Source of the DNA: RYN-428 sp035695715
GTDB lineage: Bacteria; Planctomycetota; Phycisphaerae; Tepidisphaerales; Tepidisphaeraceae
Reading direction: 5' to 3'
NCBI GenBank assembly: GCA_035695715.1
Contig: DASRRM010000083.1
Span: 1-5,521 of the forward strand
Length of the DNA stretch: 5,521 nucleotides
The first letter of the stretch is position 1, and each line of letters starts with the position of its first letter. Positions 1-5,521 of the stretch are shown here, one piece after another. The translations under genes and the position numbers were made by a program. The notes below the pieces were generated by a model. The model was not told where the DNA came from. It saw nothing but the letters and a program-made list of their open reading frames with translations, and did no database searches.

Positions 1-1208
1 TGCCCTATTGGCTCGGCCTCATCAAGCGCTTTTCGCCCAAGAGTCCGCGAGTTCCGCAAGCTCTCTACCATGCGGGACTGTTGCTCACCAGCGCCAACAA
101 GCCGGACGAAGCGCTCGGCGAATTCACGATCCTGGTCCAAAGATATCCCGATAGCCTGTGGACGCCCGATGCGCAAGTGCGGCTGATCGACGTCAAGCTG
201 GAGCAGCAATTCGATCTGCCGGGCGCCGCGGGGTTGGCCGCCCAGGCGGTGGCCTGGTGCGAACGTCAATCTCCCCTCGCCCCTGGCGGAAAAGGGGCCG
301 AGGCTGCGCACCAATCTCCCCTCGCCCCTGGCGGGAGAGGGGTTGGGGGTGAGGGGGCCCTCAATGAGCAGCCGCCGGACGACGCCGACCGCGCGGCCGC
401 TCCCCCACCCGCCGCCGACTCCGACGACAGCCTGCCGGCGCCGCGCGACGAGCAATACAACATCTACCTCCGCGCCGGCCTGATCGAATACCTCCAAGAA
501 CACAAGGAGGCAGCTCTCTCGTTCTTCGAAAAAGCGAAGCCCTTCGAGCCGAAACGCGACTTTGAGGTTGTCCAAGGCCATATCCCGACCGGCATCGAGC
601 AGCTCGTGAATTTGGCCAAGAATGGAAAAGTGATTACGCCGGCCTCCGTAAAGAACGGCGATGGCAAAGCCAAGCTGATCTTGATGCTGGCTGATATCTA
701 TCACGAGGGCCAACAGCACGGGAAGTCATTAGAACTTTGCACGCGTTTGATATGCGGGGCGGCGGCTAAAGCGACGCGTGAGCAGTTGTCTTACGCCTAT
801 TTCAGACGCGCGCGCAATTACTACCTGATCGCGGGCGCGGCGTTTAACCCGGATGCGGCGATGGCCGACTACGTGGCGGCAGTCGCCGCCTCGCCGAAAG
901 CGGCGTGGGCGGATTCCGCGATGTTCCTGGCCGGCAACATCGAATGGAACGACAAGCATGATGCTCCAGCGGCAATCGCGGTCTGGCGCCGCTTGTTGAA
1001 AGAGTATCCAAAGAGCAAAGAGGCCGATCGCAGCGCCTTCTTCATCGGACTGGCGCTCTCCTTTTCGAGGCATTATCCGGAAGCCCAAAAGGCGCTAAAC
1101 GAATACATGACGAAGTATCCCGAATCGGAATTTATTGACAGCGCGAGGGAGGCCCTTGACGAGTGCAACGGAAAAATCGACGCGGCCGCAAACCGAGCGC
1201 GCAAGTGA
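1..1208 (+). CDS. TPR-repeat protein, 5'-truncated by window edge
   Basis: The reading frame is open from base 3 (bases 1-2 are the end of a split codon) to the TGA at 1206-1208, giving 401 visible residues. The coding sense before the TTG at 81 is as good as after it (PYWLGLIKRFSPKSPRVPQALYHAG split around 26 codons), so the true start lies outside the window. Helical TPR-like units are visible at about residues 19-51, 151-181, 223-250, 263-298, 302-337 and 341-376. Several end in the typical YP(D/K/E)S turn: RYPDS, EYPKS and KYPES. The last two resemble the TPRs of BamD/CpoB(YbgF)-type envelope proteins. Residues 89-118 are encoded by a dispersed G-rich DNA repeat and are followed by a disordered Pro/Ala/Asp linker to about 148. 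TPR proteins mediate protein-protein contacts, and no enzyme motif is visible. The partner and location are unknown because the N-terminus, including any signal peptide, is missing. Confidence 0.88.
   Translation, partial: PYWLGLIKRFSPKSPRVPQALYHAGLLLTSANKPDEALGEFTILVQRYPDSLWTPDAQVRLIDVKLEQQFDLPGAAGLAAQAVAWCERQSPLAPGGKGAEAAHQSPLAPGGRGVGGEGALNEQPPDDADRAAAPPPAADSDDSLPAPRDEQYNIYLRAGLIEYLQEHKEAALSFFEKAKPFEPKRDFEVVQGHIPTGIEQLVNLAKNGKVITPASVKNGDGKAKLILMLADIYHEGQQHGKSLELCTRLICGAAAKATREQLSYAYFRRARNYYLIAGAAFNPDAAMADYVAAVAASPKAAWADSAMFLAGNIEWNDKHDAPAAIAVWRRLLKEYPKSKEADRSAFFIGLALSFSRHYPEAQKALNEYMTKYPESEFIDSAREALDECNGKIDAAANRARK
267..289 (+). repeat. G/C-rich dispersed repeat, copy 1 (partial)
   Basis: These 23 bases are identical to 312-334, 45 bases downstream, and both copies are read in the same frame as QSPLAPGG. 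After this core, copy 1 diverges into AAAAGGGGCCGAGG and lacks the long G-run tail of copy 2, so it looks like a truncated or decayed copy. Translations of the form PLAPGGRGVGGEG are familiar from GC-rich bacterial genomes that carry many copies of such an element. That it is dispersed through this genome is inferred from that knowledge and cannot be seen in the window. Confidence 0.85.
312..357 (+). repeat. G/C-rich dispersed repeat, copy 2 (full hairpin form)
   Basis: This copy begins with the same 23 bases as 267-289 and continues into a G-rich tail. Bases 318-328 (CCCCTCGCCCC) can pair with 346-356 (GGGGTGAGGGG). That makes an 11-base-pair stem with a single G-U wobble and a 17-base loop at 329-345. 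The element is translated as QSPLAPGGRGVGGEG and keeps the TPR gene in frame. It sits at the junction between a helical TPR region and a disordered linker, a place where extra residues would be tolerated. Confidence 0.85.
333..357 (+). other. Predicted G-quadruplex motif in coding strand
   Basis: Four G-runs occur in succession: 333-335 (3 G), 339-342 (4 G), 345-349 (5 G) and 353-357 (5 G). The loops are AGA, TT and TGA. This fits the standard G3+ with 1-7-base loop pattern. It lies on the coding strand, so it would also be present in the mRNA. It shares bases with the hairpin at 318-356, so the two structures would exclude each other. The motif is seen directly, while folding in the cell is inference. 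Confidence 0.6.
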
Positions 1209-1285
1209 TTGGGACAGCGGCCGGCTTTGGATCATCCGGTGGTTTGCGCACCGCAATTACCCAGCATTACCGCATAAGAAACAAA

Positions 1286-1291
1286 GGGGAG
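1286..1291 (+). promoter_or_regulatory. Ribosome binding site for the 680-aa exported protein
   Basis: GGGGAG, preceded by AAA, lies four bases before the ATG at 1296. This is a strong Shine-Dalgarno match with slightly short spacing. It supports 1296 as the start, together with the signal peptide that begins at that methionine. Confidence 0.75.
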
Positions 1292-1295
1292 TGAC

Positions 1296-3338
1296 ATGAT
1301 TTTCTCCAAGTCAGGAGTGTTGCGACGGTTATTGATCTGCGTGGCATTCGGATTCCCGTCGGCGCTCATCGTATCGCGCGGGCTGGCGGATCCGCCGCCA
1401 ATCACGGTACCGCTCCGAGCATTGAATGCGACGGGCGGCGCGGAGGGGACCGGATTTGGCGCGGCGTTGCTTGGAGCAACTTCGAGGCTGGACGTGAATT
1501 TACAAGCTCCACCGGGAGCGATGATCACTGAGTCAGTGATACGAAGCGCAGGTTCGGCTTTTTGGATGCCTACAGACAGCAGGCCCATCCTTCCTGCAGC
1601 AACGCTGAACTACCATGCGTATGGTATTGGCAGGAATGACGATCACAGCGCCGCGTTTGCCGGGAAATTTGCGTCTCCCGGGGGAACGGGCACGCCCCCG
1701 GCGTTTGATGTAGCGGTCGCCGACCTGGAAATCAGCGCCCACGAAATCACGCAGTCCGACGGAAACGGGCTGGCGCTTGCTCCGTCGATGATCACTGGGC
1801 AATTTCCCGCGCCGCTGCCCGGAAACGTAACGCCGATTACGACCACATTCAATTTGACGCCACGGTGGAAGGGGCCGCCCAATCCAGATTACGTGGGATA
1901 CATCGCCGCCACAGTGGGGGGACATGGCGTTGCCGTCTACGACCAGGCTGGGTTTCTGATGACGTACTCCGATGCCGACGGAACGAACCACCAGGTCTCT
2001 TATCTCAAGGTGCCGCCCGCCGGGTTTACCGGCCGGGCGCTCAATATATTGAGCAATGAGAATTTCAACGGACCGGCGACGATCACGTTGACCTTCACAT
2101 GGTATAAGGCCCTCCGCGGCTCGGCCAGTTCACACACCGCCGTCGATTACTTCCGCGTCGCTCCGCCAGCCATCGTCATCTCCGCGGTTGGATTCAGCGG
2201 AAGAGGCTACGTTGAAATGTTGAAAAACTCGAGCGGCGACCCGGCGGCGGCCTACACCAACGCCACCATGACCTTTGCGGATAACGGCTCTGCGGCTGTA
2301 GGGTGGAGGCTGGACTGGTCGCTGCGAAACCCGCTTCACGGCGACAGCCACCTGTGGCATTATGTCGCGTCACCCATCAGCAATCCTCCGCGGCGCGATC
2401 CGGCCTGTTTCGCGGGCAATGCAAAGCCCAGGGTCGCAGTCCTTGTCCGCGTCAGCACGGCATTTCCGATACCAACGCTGCGGATTTTCGGCAAGCTTTT
2501 AGGAGCTACAGCGGTCGGAATCGTCGGCAGCGTGAAAGGAGGCTCCTCATACAGGATCGTTGAACTGAGCCCTTCGCCAACCGTATCGGCGCAGGTATAT
2601 AATTCCACGATTACCTGGAACTGGTACTACGACCTAAGCGCCGGGGCGATCGTGCCTCTCGGCGCAACCGATCACCAGATATTCCTGACGTACGCAACGC
2701 CGTTCGTGGATGTCGGAAAAGCCGGGATACCGCCAGGAACCACGGTGACGGCCAGGCGCGTTGATTGGTGCACCCAACTTGCAGACGGAACACGGACGCC
2801 TGCTGAGATCGGATCAAAGGTGGGGCCCGATGCAATTAAGGGGGGCAGGTTTTACGCGCACAATAGCATTTTCGGTAATTTGACGACCGCGTGGCAAATC
2901 ATGGATGGAACCAATGCCGATTGCGGCTCGCTCTGCACGCTCATGAAATCCGAATTGGACATGCTTGGCGCGACCGGTTCCAAGGTGCAATTCGTCTATG
3001 CCTGCCATCAGGATTGGAGCCATTTGTATTCGCAGAGCCCTTTGGCGAATGAGACAAATGCCGGCGGGGTGATGTTGGGGATGTACTTTGGTTCGCGCCA
3101 CCACAACGTGGGTTCGGATTTGGCTCCCTTGCCTCTCGGATTCAACAATTACGAAGGGTGCTGCGAATTCCAAGGAAAGTGGTGGATGGGTGGTCTCAGC
3201 AGGCACAACCCGCAGCCCAGCGCAGAAGCCGTGCTCGGATATGTGGTGGAGCCGAACCAGGATGGGACTGTCGAGGATCATCAGTGTTACTTGAACGATT
3301 TAGAAACGCATGTGAGCCTGCCGTCTGGAAGCCCCTAA
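1296..3338 (+). CDS. Exported protein with C-terminal transglutaminase-like domain
   Basis: The 680-residue product starts with a Sec signal peptide: K5, R10 and R11, then a hydrophobic stretch from about 12 to 27, with likely cleavage after GLA (A31). Residues 32-430 are rich in Gly, Thr, Ala and Pro, look beta-stranded, and are not recognised. Residues 435-470 (TWNWYYDLS then HQIFLTYATP) resemble the strand region that often precedes bacterial transglutaminase-like domains. Residues 487-560 resemble the core of that fold: RRVDWC, then FGNLTTAWQIMDG, then ADCGSLCTLMKSELDMLGA, where C543 takes the place of the nucleophile and the following helix ends in the usual LG turn. The region around 616-633 (FNNYEGC then GKWWMGG) sits where the catalytic His strand is expected, but has Asn. 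Eight cysteines remain after signal cleavage (371, 492, 543, 547, 570, 622, 623, 664), which would allow disulfides. It is probably periplasmic or secreted. The fold call is by eye, and an inactive or structural role is equally possible. Confidence 0.85.
   Translation: MIFSKSGVLRRLLICVAFGFPSALIVSRGLADPPPITVPLRALNATGGAEGTGFGAALLGATSRLDVNLQAPPGAMITESVIRSAGSAFWMPTDSRPILPAATLNYHAYGIGRNDDHSAAFAGKFASPGGTGTPPAFDVAVADLEISAHEITQSDGNGLALAPSMITGQFPAPLPGNVTPITTTFNLTPRWKGPPNPDYVGYIAATVGGHGVAVYDQAGFLMTYSDADGTNHQVSYLKVPPAGFTGRALNILSNENFNGPATITLTFTWYKALRGSASSHTAVDYFRVAPPAIVISAVGFSGRGYVEMLKNSSGDPAAAYTNATMTFADNGSAAVGWRLDWSLRNPLHGDSHLWHYVASPISNPPRRDPACFAGNAKPRVAVLVRVSTAFPIPTLRIFGKLLGATAVGIVGSVKGGSSYRIVELSPSPTVSAQVYNSTITWNWYYDLSAGAIVPLGATDHQIFLTYATPFVDVGKAGIPPGTTVTARRVDWCTQLADGTRTPAEIGSKVGPDAIKGGRFYAHNSIFGNLTTAWQIMDGTNADCGSLCTLMKSELDMLGATGSKVQFVYACHQDWSHLYSQSPLANETNAGGVMLGMYFGSRHHNVGSDLAPLPLGFNNYEGCCEFQGKWWMGGLSRHNPQPSAEAVLGYVVEPNQDGTVEDHQCYLNDLETHVSLPSGSP
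1524..1540. repeat. Perfect 17-base palindrome inside coding region
   Basis: ATCACTGAGTCAGTGAT has two perfect 8-base arms around a single central G. It lies about 230 bases inside the exported-protein gene and encodes part of MITESVI. It could be a regulator binding site, but one 8-base perfect dyad in a window of this size is not far from chance. Confidence 0.35.
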
Positions 3339-3382
3339 CGACGCATCCAATTCTTGCATGCTGACGAAATCCACGGGCTTTG

Positions 3383-3399
3383 CCGCGATTGCAATGCGG
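3383..3399. promoter_or_regulatory. Near-palindrome in the spacer before the PstS-like gene
   Basis: CCGCGATTGCAATGCGG is symmetric (CCGC-ATTG/CAAT-GCGG) except for one extra G in the left arm. It lies 31 bases before the start codon of the downstream gene, just ahead of the ribosome binding site. There is no loop, so an RNA hairpin terminator is unlikely, and a dimeric regulator site is the more natural reading. No T-run follows it. No function can be shown from sequence alone. Confidence 0.3.
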
Positions 3400-3418
3400 T
3401 GATGCGGACATTCGTAAA

Positions 3419-3423
3419 GGGAG
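3419..3423 (+). promoter_or_regulatory. Ribosome binding site for the PstS-like gene
   Basis: GGGAG, preceded by AAA, lies seven bases before the ATG at 3431, which is ideal spacing. It fixes the start of the downstream gene just ahead of its signal peptide. Confidence 0.8.
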
Positions 3424-3430
3424 ACACACA

Positions 3431-5521
3431 ATGGTTGCGAGCAACGAGCGTCAGAGCTTTGCGAGCGCGGGAATAATAATAGCGCTGCTCTTCTTCACCG
3501 CCTATGCGCGCGCGGAGGATAAGGTGAAAGCGCAGCCGGCGAGAACAAACAGCTTCTTCATGGGATCTTTGTCGGCCGGCTTGGAGGAGTTGAAGCCCTA
3601 CGCCGGGCCGCCGGACGAAAAAGCCGCGTTGCCCGCCAAGGACTATGAGCGGGTCGTGAATGAATTCGTCAAGTGGATGAGATTCGCTCTGAAAGCAGAA
3701 TACGTGCCCGATGAGGCGTTCACACTAGCGAACATCCTCATGGTTCCCGCAAAGAATACGAATGGCAAAGAGGATCTTGCATTCTTGTCGTATGAAATCG
3801 GGAGCAAGACGTTTCGGGTCGTGCAGACCGGCGGACACAGAACAGCGGCGCGAATTTGGGTGTTCGTGCATGACCCTGCAAGTGACGGTGTGCGAAACGC
3901 CGACGACGCTGCCGTCCGCTACGGGAAATTCCTCGGCGCGTACATTCCCACAAAATGTCGCGATCTGATTCCCGCGTTCAGCTTCAGCAAAACCGCGGAA
4001 GTCTATGTCGGGGTGGTGTCGCCGTCGGCCCCGAAGAGACCTAATCCGGCCGAATGTTTCATTGGAGCCACGGACAGTTGTCTTGCCATTCCGAAAGAGG
4101 ATCCCGACATGGGCGCGCCCATGCAGGAACCCGAACTAAACGAGTGGTTCTCCTGGGGGCACGAGTACGATCTCTCGGCAAAGAAAAAACAAACGCCGGC
4201 CCAACAAGATTCCCCGAATTCGGACCCAAAGAAACCAGCCAACCGTCCGTCGCCGTTCCAGTTCGAGCAACCGCTGCCCAAAGCAGACGCCGGGGCAGTC
4301 GAGGTTAAGCCAGCGGCGGTGCAAAACGCGGGCCCGCCAGACGCCGCAATGGCGACGCCGGAGAGCCTACGCGCCGAGCTCGAAGCCGCCGCCAAGGAGC
4401 CGATCGCGTTCACCGCCAACGGCACCTGGAATGTGCTTCCCGCGCTCGTGACCATCATCCGGCAATTCGAAGTCGGCCGGCGTTCGCCGCAGGTCATCTT
4501 CACGCCGTTCGACAGCGACCAGATCGTCGGACGGCTTTGCCGTCATGAGTGCGACGTCGGAATGCCGTTCGACTCGTTTGTCCCGGACGACAACCGGGAA
4601 GCGGCGAGCAAGCTCCAGAGTGTGACGCTTGGCCGGTTCGTCGTCGCCGTGGCGGTCAACGCCAACAGCTCGGTCCGGTCCCTGACAATGGAACAGGTGT
4701 GTCGCACGTTCACCTGGAACCCGCTGACCAGGGGAATCACTTCCTGGAAAGAAGTGGCCGGTTCGGGCAGCACAGCGGAGATCGAGCTGCTTCGCCCGGC
4801 CACACTCTGTCCCGCGAGCTTGGTATTCCGGAAAAAGCTGCAAGCTGAACAACCATTCACGGACATCGACTACGCAGGCGCCGACCATTCACCCGGCGAA
4901 AAATCCACGGACGCGGCGGTCATTGAAGCGCTCGCCAAGCAGCCAAACGCCATTGGGTACTTCTTCTACCGCTGCGACCAACGCACGGACAAACGAATTC
5001 GCATCCTTGCCATTGCCAAGGATAATGAGTCGCCAGCAGTTCCGTTATCGCCAACAACCGTCGCGGATGGCGCGTACCCGTTGAGCGACATGCTCAGGCT
5101 CTACGTTCATCCCAAAGCGCCGGCAGCAGCCAGCGATTTTTGCAAGTTCGCCACCGGAGCCGAATGCGCGAAGATTCTTAAGCAGTTTGGGCTCTGGCCC
5201 GAACTTGAACTCAACGCAGTGCGCGGACGTGCGCGACTGGCGGAGGTTAAAGCCGGCAAGGGGGCTGCCTTGAGCGTGGCGGGCGGCCGCGGGTACGAAT
5301 CGCTCGTCCACGATTTATCGCTCAAGTATGTCGAGGCGGAAGAGGCGGTGCGGTTGCGCTACCATGCGGAGCCGAACAAGGACGCGGTGCGAGCGTTTCT
5401 GGACGGAAAAACGGAGTTGCTCTTGCTCGACGGCGTGCCCTTCGAGGAATTGGCCGGGGCGCTTGGCCGGCCGGCGGTTGAAATTACGGCCGCGCCGCGG
5501 CGGTTCGTGCTGGGGCATGTG
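3431..5521 (+). CDS. Exported tandem PstS-like substrate-binding protein, 3'-truncated
   Basis: The frame runs without a stop for 697 codons from the ATG to the window edge, so the C-terminus is missing. Residues 1-28 form a signal peptide: R7, then a hydrophobic stretch at 13-25, with an ARA|ED cleavage site after A28. Residues about 50-248 form an unrecognised domain (Cys at 176, 209 and 217). Residues 250-322 are a Lys/Pro/Ala/Gln-rich linker. Residues 325-595 resemble the PstS-type phosphate-binding fold: a first ligand loop FTANGTWNVLP (327-337), a region like the second loop ending in CDVGMPFDSF, a VCRTF-to-SWKEV segment (424-441) matching the usual IF.G...W pattern, NAIGY (506-510) and YPLSDMLRLYV (549-559). 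A second similar domain seems to start near 614 (LSVAGGRGYESLV, then a FLDGKTELLLLDG segment) and is cut off. A role in periplasmic ligand binding is inferred. No transporter genes are visible, so phosphate transport is not established. Confidence 0.85.
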   Translation, partial: MVASNERQSFASAGIIIALLFFTAYARAEDKVKAQPARTNSFFMGSLSAGLEELKPYAGPPDEKAALPAKDYERVVNEFVKWMRFALKAEYVPDEAFTLANILMVPAKNTNGKEDLAFLSYEIGSKTFRVVQTGGHRTAARIWVFVHDPASDGVRNADDAAVRYGKFLGAYIPTKCRDLIPAFSFSKTAEVYVGVVSPSAPKRPNPAECFIGATDSCLAIPKEDPDMGAPMQEPELNEWFSWGHEYDLSAKKKQTPAQQDSPNSDPKKPANRPSPFQFEQPLPKADAGAVEVKPAAVQNAGPPDAAMATPESLRAELEAAAKEPIAFTANGTWNVLPALVTIIRQFEVGRRSPQVIFTPFDSDQIVGRLCRHECDVGMPFDSFVPDDNREAASKLQSVTLGRFVVAVAVNANSSVRSLTMEQVCRTFTWNPLTRGITSWKEVAGSGSTAEIELLRPATLCPASLVFRKKLQAEQPFTDIDYAGADHSPGEKSTDAAVIEALAKQPNAIGYFFYRCDQRTDKRIRILAIAKDNESPAVPLSPTTVADGAYPLSDMLRLYVHPKAPAAASDFCKFATGAECAKILKQFGLWPELELNAVRGRARLAEVKAGKGAALSVAGGRGYESLVHDLSLKYVEAEEAVRLRYHAEPNKDAVRAFLDGKTELLLLDGVPFEELAGALGRPAVEITAAPRRFVLGHV

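Noticed and set aside
81..83. TTG as the start codon of the first gene
   Set aside because: The frame is open to the left edge, and the 26 codons before it form a good TPR helix. There is no Shine-Dalgarno sequence before it, so this is an internal Leu codon.
267..357. CRISPR repeats
   Set aside because: There are only two copies, the 22-base spacing between them is translated in frame, and the motif fits a G-rich dispersed element inside a gene.
1209..1295. Promoter or terminator in the spacer between the first two genes
   Set aside because: TTGCGC (1244-1249) and CATAAG (1273-1278) resemble -35 and -10 boxes, but the 23-base spacing is too long and the matches are weak. No stable hairpin with a T-run was found.
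1533..1991. 152-codon open frame on the minus strand
   Set aside because: It overlaps the exported-protein gene in antisense, and its translation is rich in Arg and Gly with no family resemblance.
2814..3281. 155-codon open frame on the minus strand
   Set aside because: It is antisense to the conserved transglutaminase-like C-terminus of the exported protein. No motif is visible and the plus strand explains the region.
3339..3430. Rho-independent terminator after the exported-protein gene
   Set aside because: The only dyad (3383-3399) has no loop and no following T-run, so it does not fit a terminator.
4003..4503. 166-codon open frame on the minus strand
   Set aside because: It lies fully inside the long PstS-like gene, which has a ribosome binding site, signal peptide and recognisable domain. 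The minus-strand translation is Ser/Gly/Ala-rich with no motif, as expected for an antisense shadow in GC-rich DNA.
4367..4888. 173-codon open frame on the minus strand
   Set aside because: It is antisense to the first PstS-like domain, Arg/Asp/His-rich and without a recognisable domain. It is a shadow frame.

Overview
The window is a single-direction stretch of bacterial chromosome, moderately to highly GC-rich, with three long plus-strand genes. Two of them are cut by the window edges. No tRNA, rRNA, CRISPR array, insertion sequence or phage gene was seen. The makeup suggests a planctomycete or a similar large-genome environmental bacterium: large secreted proteins of mixed domains, loose gene spacing, and a G-rich dispersed repeat inserted in frame inside a gene and read as SPLAPGG(R/K)G. 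This lineage call is an inference from style and not from a marker gene.

Layout. Positions 1-1208 hold the C-terminal part of a tetratricopeptide-repeat (TPR) protein whose start lies left of the window. Its middle carries two copies of the G-rich repeat element (about 267-357), followed by a disordered Pro/Ala/Asp-rich linker. An 87-base spacer leads to a 680-residue exported protein (1296-3338). It has a signal peptide, a long beta-rich region of unknown function and a Cys-rich C-terminal domain resembling the transglutaminase-like cysteine-enzyme fold. A 92-base spacer then leads to a third gene (3431 to the right edge, still open). It encodes a signal peptide, an unrecognised N-terminal domain, a Pro/Ala/Lys-rich linker, a periplasmic phosphate-binding-protein (PstS)-like domain, and the beginning of what looks like a second such domain.

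How they may work together. Genes 2 and 3 both start with Sec-type signal peptides and each has a clear Shine-Dalgarno sequence, so both products probably act outside the cytoplasm. TPR proteins with this kind of repeat often act as scaffolds at the cell envelope. The three genes share a direction and have gaps of about 90 bases, which allows but does not prove co-transcription. No specific pathway can be assigned. The points most worth following are the tandem and apparently degenerate PstS-like domains, the transglutaminase-like domain with a doubtful catalytic histidine, and the hairpin/G-quadruplex-forming repeat inside the TPR gene.
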